Below, one piece after another: positions 59,354 to 64,000 of a stretch of DNA of 64,000 nt (position 1 is its first letter; the number at the start of each line of letters is the position of its first letter). The notes under the pieces are model-generated. The model was given only the letters and a program-made list of their open reading frames with translations, was not told the origin of the DNA and searched no databases. A program made the translations under genes and the position numbers. Source of the stretch: Tamarix chinensis (lineage: Eukaryota; Streptophyta; Magnoliopsida; Caryophyllales; Tamaricaceae). The DNA is taken from NCBI GenBank assembly GCA_030549775.1, contig CM060174.1:30260117-30324116 (forward strand), given 5' to 3'.

Positions 59354-61917
59354 ATGCCCCAAAATTTAAAACCTATAATTTAATAAATAACCCTCATTTG
59401 GGATAATTTAACTTCTAAATTTATTTAATTTGATTATTTTGTGTTTTTTTTGAGGATAAGTTAAGGTACAATAAGTTAAACTATTAAATTAATTTACCTA
59501 TCAAAAATATGAAATGCTATTATTCTAAAAAATATTTTTATTTTATTTAACACCTTTTTCCATTTTTTCTTTTTCTTTTTCTTTTTCCTTTCTCTTCCGT
59601 TTCTTTTCTTTCTTTTTCTTTTTCTTCTTTTCTTCCTCTTTTGGCCGCCTAGCTTGCTTCCCTTCCCTCTCCCTTGCATTGGGCCACTAGGTGAGCCCAC
59701 TATACTTTCTCCTATTTCTTTTTTTTTTCCTTTCTTTTCCCCCTAGTTGAGCCAGCCCAACCCTTATTTTCTTCCCCCTCTCCCTCGCATGTGTGGGTTG
59801 GCCTACTTCCCTTTATTTCTCCTCACCTGGCAAGCCTATCCCCTTTCTTTCTCTTCCTCTTCATTGACCATCGCACACTATGGCCAGCCTATAACTCCTC
59901 TCTGCCAATTGCCTCCCCCTATAGCCCTACTCTCTCTCTCTTTCTCTCTCCCATCCCTTTCCTTCCATTTTAGGACCAAACAAAGCCATGCATGCCTCCC
60001 TGCAAGCCCTCCTTTTCCCCCTCTTTTCTTCTTCGCCCTGGCACCGTAGACCATATGTCTACCACCCCTACACCCTCCACCTAACCAAACCATGCCTACA
60101 TCCTCTTCTTCTCCTTTTCTTCTTCTCTTTTGCTTATTTTTTTCCCCACTTGAGCCCTCATTCTACCTCTACAGATATTCCATTTCTCCCTTCTTCCCCT
60201 CTTCTCTTCCTCCCATATTTTTTCTTCATCACATCCAACCACCACTACTACCACCCAACCAACCACCACATCCACCTCTTGACACCCCTACACCAAGAAG
60301 ACACCACCAGACACCCCTATAGAAACCTTTCTTCTCCCTTCTTTTTATGTCCCCTTCTTGGCCTCCACCCTACACCACCACCATTCGCTGCCTCCAAAGC
60401 CACCAATCCACTCCTTAAAACCTCCCCTTCAACAACCTTTCCTCCCCTCAGCTGGAACCCCTCCTACTGCTTCTCCCTTCTTCTCCTCTTTCTCCTTCTT
60501 TCTTCTCCTTCACCACCCTTACTTCCCCTAAGCCACCGATCATCTACCCCCGACAACCACCTATGCCCCTACTTCCTCCCTGCACCCAGCCACCACCATA
60601 ACTCCCCTCCACCTCACCCCCAAAACCCCAACCCAAGCTACCCATTCCCTTCTCCCCAATTCTCTTTCTTGACCCTCTTATCCCTTAATTCCTATGCATG
60701 CAGCTCACGTTACTTATGGACCATGAGTTCTACATCCTTTATGTCAATCTTGAGTTAATTTAGTGGCATAGTAATAGTTGAAATTAGTATGTATTTAAGT
60801 AAGCCTTTAATAAAATTTACTACTTTGATTTTCTACTTTTAATGTGCTAATTTTTCATATTAGTTTTATGTATTAATTTTTACTAATCAAAGCTCAAACC
60901 TTAACTAGAGTAATGGTAAGGTTTGATTATTGTTGGAAATAAGGTTATTATTGTACCCTACTAAAATGTCTGTATATATGTATGCTAGCACATTAGGGTT
61001 TTTTAATATGTTTATATGCATGATGTATGTTCTTAATTATAATATATTTAGTTGCATATGATGGTTGATGAAAAGAAAAGCATGTTAATTTATGTGTCAT
61101 GTGTATAAATAATACTTAAGGAAAGAGTCTTGTTGTTAATGATAATATTGAATACATATATATGATATGATATCCTAATGTGGCCATTTATTGCATAGAT
61201 AATATTAATATGAGCCATAGGGGCACTTTGGTAATTTTGCATGTGCAAAAGGAGTGGCTTAAATAAGTGTGTCTGCTAATGAATATTAATGATAAATGAG
61301 AGTAGCTGGTGGTGTTGGACGATCTATATGGGCCATGTTTATTAATATTTTTTGTGGTGAGGATATTTTAGTAAAATTTATATAATAAGGGTATTTTGGA
61401 TATTTGGCATAAAGGAATGGAATTTCGCTAATTTTATAAAGTAAAGGGTAAAATGGTGATTTAATAATGAACAAGGATATTTTAGTAATTTGGCATAAAT
61501 GAAGGGTATTTTTGGTAATTTTAAAAAGGAAAGGGGTTAAATGGTGATTTAATAAAGGAGATGGGTATTTTAGTAATTAGGCATAAAGGAAGGGTATTTT
61601 GGTCATTTTGAATAGTAAAGGGGTTATATGGTAATTTAATAAAAAAAGAATGGTATTTTAATAATTTAGCATAAAGAAAGGGTATTTTGGTAAATTGGTA
61701 TAAAGGAAGGGTGTCTTGGAAATTTAACATAGAGGAAGGGTATTTTGGTAATTTTTGTAAACTAAAGGGATTAAATGGTAATTTAATAAAGGAAACGAGT
61801 ATTTTAGTAATTTGGCATAAAGAAATGGTATTTTGGTAAATAATAAAAAGAAAGGGTGTTTCAGTAATTTACCGTAAAGGAAAGGTAATATGGTAATTTT
61901 GGAAAGTAAAAGGGGTA
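59354..61917 (+). repeat. Long LTR-like copy 2
   Basis: Starts with ATGCCCCAAAATTTAAAACC, like the other members. Pyrimidine-rich middle (59.55-60.65 kb), then a segment aligned with copy 3 (60.98-61.20 kb to 63.74-63.96 kb), then an approximately 88-bp tandem array. The 256-residue frame at 59988-60758 and its neighbours are Pro/Ser/Leu-rich translation of C/T-rich DNA, not a gene. Confidence 0.65.
61375..61915. repeat. Degenerate ~88-bp tandem array in LTR-like copy 2
   Basis: ATGGTGATTTAATAA-type anchors at 61453, 61541 and 61628 are 88 and 87 bp apart, with a longer step to 61775. Units contain GGTATTTTAGTAATTTGGCA and AAAGGAAGGG. Copy 3 reaches the start of an equivalent array at the window end. 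Confidence 0.82.
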
Positions 61918-64000
61918 ATATAATCCCCCAAAATTTCAAAAAACCAATAATTTAATAAATAGCTTTTATTTGAAATAAATTATCTTTTAAAATTATTTAG
62001 TTTAATTATTTTATGGATTTTTTAGTATATAAATTTAGATATGGGTATCTAATAAATTAAAAATTAATATTTTGTTATTCTATCACATTATTTTTAATTA
62101 AATAATTTTTCAAACTAATACTTTAATAAAAGTATCAATTTCGAACCAATATATTAAACTATATTGATTTAAATTATTAAATTAAATAATTTATCAAGAA
62201 TATTACATTTTACTATTTTATAAATTAGTTTATTTTATTTTTCCTTTTTTTCCATTTCCCCTTTTTGCCCTTTTCACCTTTTTTCCTTTTCTTCTTTTCT
62301 CTTCCTTTTTCTTCCTCCGGGCTGCCCGGCCTGGCCTGTCTTCCCCGACGCACGACTAGGCCACAAGCCCTCCTCCTTTTCCCCTCCTCTTCTTCTCTCG
62401 TGCAACGTCGCCCGGCCTAACATTTTTTTTCCTTTCTTTCCTTCACCCCTGGACCGGCTGGCCTACCTTTTCTTTCCTACGTCAGTCTGCCCGCTCACAC
62501 CCCCTCCCCTTCCTTTCTCCTTTCTTTCACGCCTGACCACCATCCTCTACCATGATCGAGCATGCCGGCAGCACCTGCAACTGCCATGCCCGGCCACCAC
62601 CTACCTACCTGCTACTCTCCCTCTCTCCCCAATCATTTTCATTCCTATTTTGAACCAAACTAACCCCTACATCCCTAGCCAGCATGCCCTCTTCCTTTCC
62701 TTCTTCTTCCCTCCCTTCTCCCTGCCAACCGACCACCCCTGCCACCATACTGGAGCCTCGACCGGCATCCTACTCCCCCTGTCTCTCCCTCTTCTTTTTC
62801 TTCTCCCCACCAGCATTTCTTGCCCCATTTTTTCGAGCCTTATTTTCCCTTCCCCGATTCTTTTCTCTCATTTTCTCCTCCTTCCCATTTTTCCCCAGTT
62901 TTTGCACGGTGCCGCCACTCGCCGCTCCAACCACCGAAACAAGCCCCTATGCCGCCCATTGCCACGCTATACCTCAGCCCTGCACCACCACGAGTCCACC
63001 TAAGCCACCCTCGAGCCCCTATAGCTCCTCCCTTCTCCCCCCTTCTTTTCCTCCCCACTTTTCTCCCTTATCGGCAGGTCACTTGCAACCTCCCCGTTCG
63101 CCGCCATCCGGCCACTCCGGCCACCACCGAAACCACCAATCCACACCCTACAACCTTTTCTACCACCCCTATACATTGTTTTCCCAGAATAAGCCCCCTC
63201 ACCCCCTCCATTTTTCCCTCCCCTTTTCCTTCCTTCTCAGCCCGGTCCACCCCGACGACCCCCTTTACCGCCTTGCTGCCGCCATCTCTACCACCCTTGG
63301 CCGCCAAAAACCCTTCCCTAGCATCCACCTACACCCCCTCTTCACTCCTGCACCCTTACCTTCCCATCTACCTCCTTTTCTAGCCTCAAGACCTTAAACC
63401 GAGCCATCTCCCCCTCCCTTCTACCTCACCCCCTTCGACCCTTTTCTTCCCCTTAATCTGCATGTGGCTCACGCTGTTCATGCAGCGTGAGCTCCACATT
63501 GATTTGGAATTTATTTGTCTAAATTTTGAGGTATATTAATAGTTAATTAAAGTGTATTATTATTAAATAAATTTTTATAAATTTTTATCCTTTTTAATTT
63601 GCTACTTCTAATATAATAATTATTGATATTATTTTTAGGTGTTGAGTTGCTAATTAAGCCTTGAATCTTTAACCGGGATACCAGTAAGGTTTCATTTTTG
63701 CGGGATTAAGGTAATCGTTAAACCCCACTTAAACGCATGGAAAAATGTATGCTAGCACATTAGGGATTTTAGTATGATTTTATGCATGTTATGTGTTGCT
63801 TAGTATGATATATATGGTTGCTTATATTGATTGATAAAAAGGAAAACATGCTAGCTTTTGTGCCATGTGTAGAGATGATACTTAAGGAAGGAATTTGATT
63901 ATTGATGGAAATTTTAAATGCTTGTCTATGATGTGTTATGTCATTAATGCATGAATAATATTATTGTGAGCCTAAGGATATTTTAGTAATATGCCTATGT
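61918..64000 (+). repeat. Long LTR-like copy 3, cut by the window edge
   Basis: Starts TATAATCCCCCAAAATTTC directly after the tandem array of copy 2, same orientation. Very close to copy 1 in the middle (for example 62640-63500 against 46905-47765), closer than copy 2 is to either. Frames at 62650-63397 are low complexity. Confidence 0.7.
63468..63491. other. Conserved hairpin, copy 3
   Basis: Same 9-bp arms as 47731-47754; only the first loop base differs. Confidence 0.8.

Noticed and set aside
59988..60758. 256-residue open frame, plus strand
   Set aside because: Pro/Ser/Leu-rich translation of a pyrimidine-rich LTR tract; no domain, and equivalent tracts at 46.9-47.6 and 62.6-63.4 kb give unrelated frames.
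62684..63397. 237- and 187-residue overlapping open frames
   Set aside because: Same pyrimidine-rich LTR tract read in several frames at once; low complexity.

Overview
This window is plant nuclear DNA, almost certainly from repeat-rich, probably pericentromeric heterochromatin. I see no host protein-coding gene, tRNA, rRNA or CRISPR array. What can be identified is retroelement: chromovirus-type Ty3/gypsy LTR retrotransposons, long LTR-like sequences, and degenerate Caulimoviridae-type endogenous pararetrovirus (EPRV) DNA. The species cannot be named from the sequence; these families together fit a flowering plant.

Layout. 1-5493: CRM-like gypsy element A (minus strand, left LTR cut by the window edge). 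5494-10.7 kb: EPRV-1 on the minus strand (promoter-like region, RNase H/RT, coat-protein zinc knuckle). About 10.84-17.7 kb: EPRV-2 on the plus strand, head to head with EPRV-1, split by a 5'-truncated CRM-like element B (12.84-15.41 kb). 17.7-19.74 kb: long LTR-like sequence. 19.74-22.21 kb: CRM-like element C (minus), cut off sharply by element D. 22.21-33.32 kb: element D, a Tekay/Del-type chromovirus (minus) with 2.8-3.4 kb LTRs, the best preserved element here. 34.09-34.5 kb: Tekay-type RT scrap, followed by LTR-like sequence to about 37 kb. 37.34-44.24 kb: CRM-like element G (minus) with both LTRs. 45.06-52.98 kb: nested LTR fragments and a Tekay-type pol scrap. 52.98-59.35 kb: CRM-like element H (minus), internally deleted and carrying a plus-strand solo LTR. 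59.35-64 kb: two head-to-tail long LTR-like copies.

How the parts relate. The CRM-like elements A, B, C, G and H share a pol organisation. Their LTR ends form a short inverted repeat (TGATGC/T...G/ACATCA), and the integrase reading frame runs through the polypurine tract into the 3' LTR, where a short L-A-[FY]...E...L motif recurs. All coding regions are broken by stops, frameshifts or deletions. G and H both have Lys at the integrase catalytic Glu; A and G have both lost the last Cys of the Gag zinc knuckle. Order of events can be read from nesting: the solo LTR is younger than H, and the LTR at 46153 is younger than the LTR whose TATA region it interrupts.

Limits: boundaries marked approximate come from reading alignments by eye; family names (CRM, Tekay) rest on recognisable domain sequence, not on a search.
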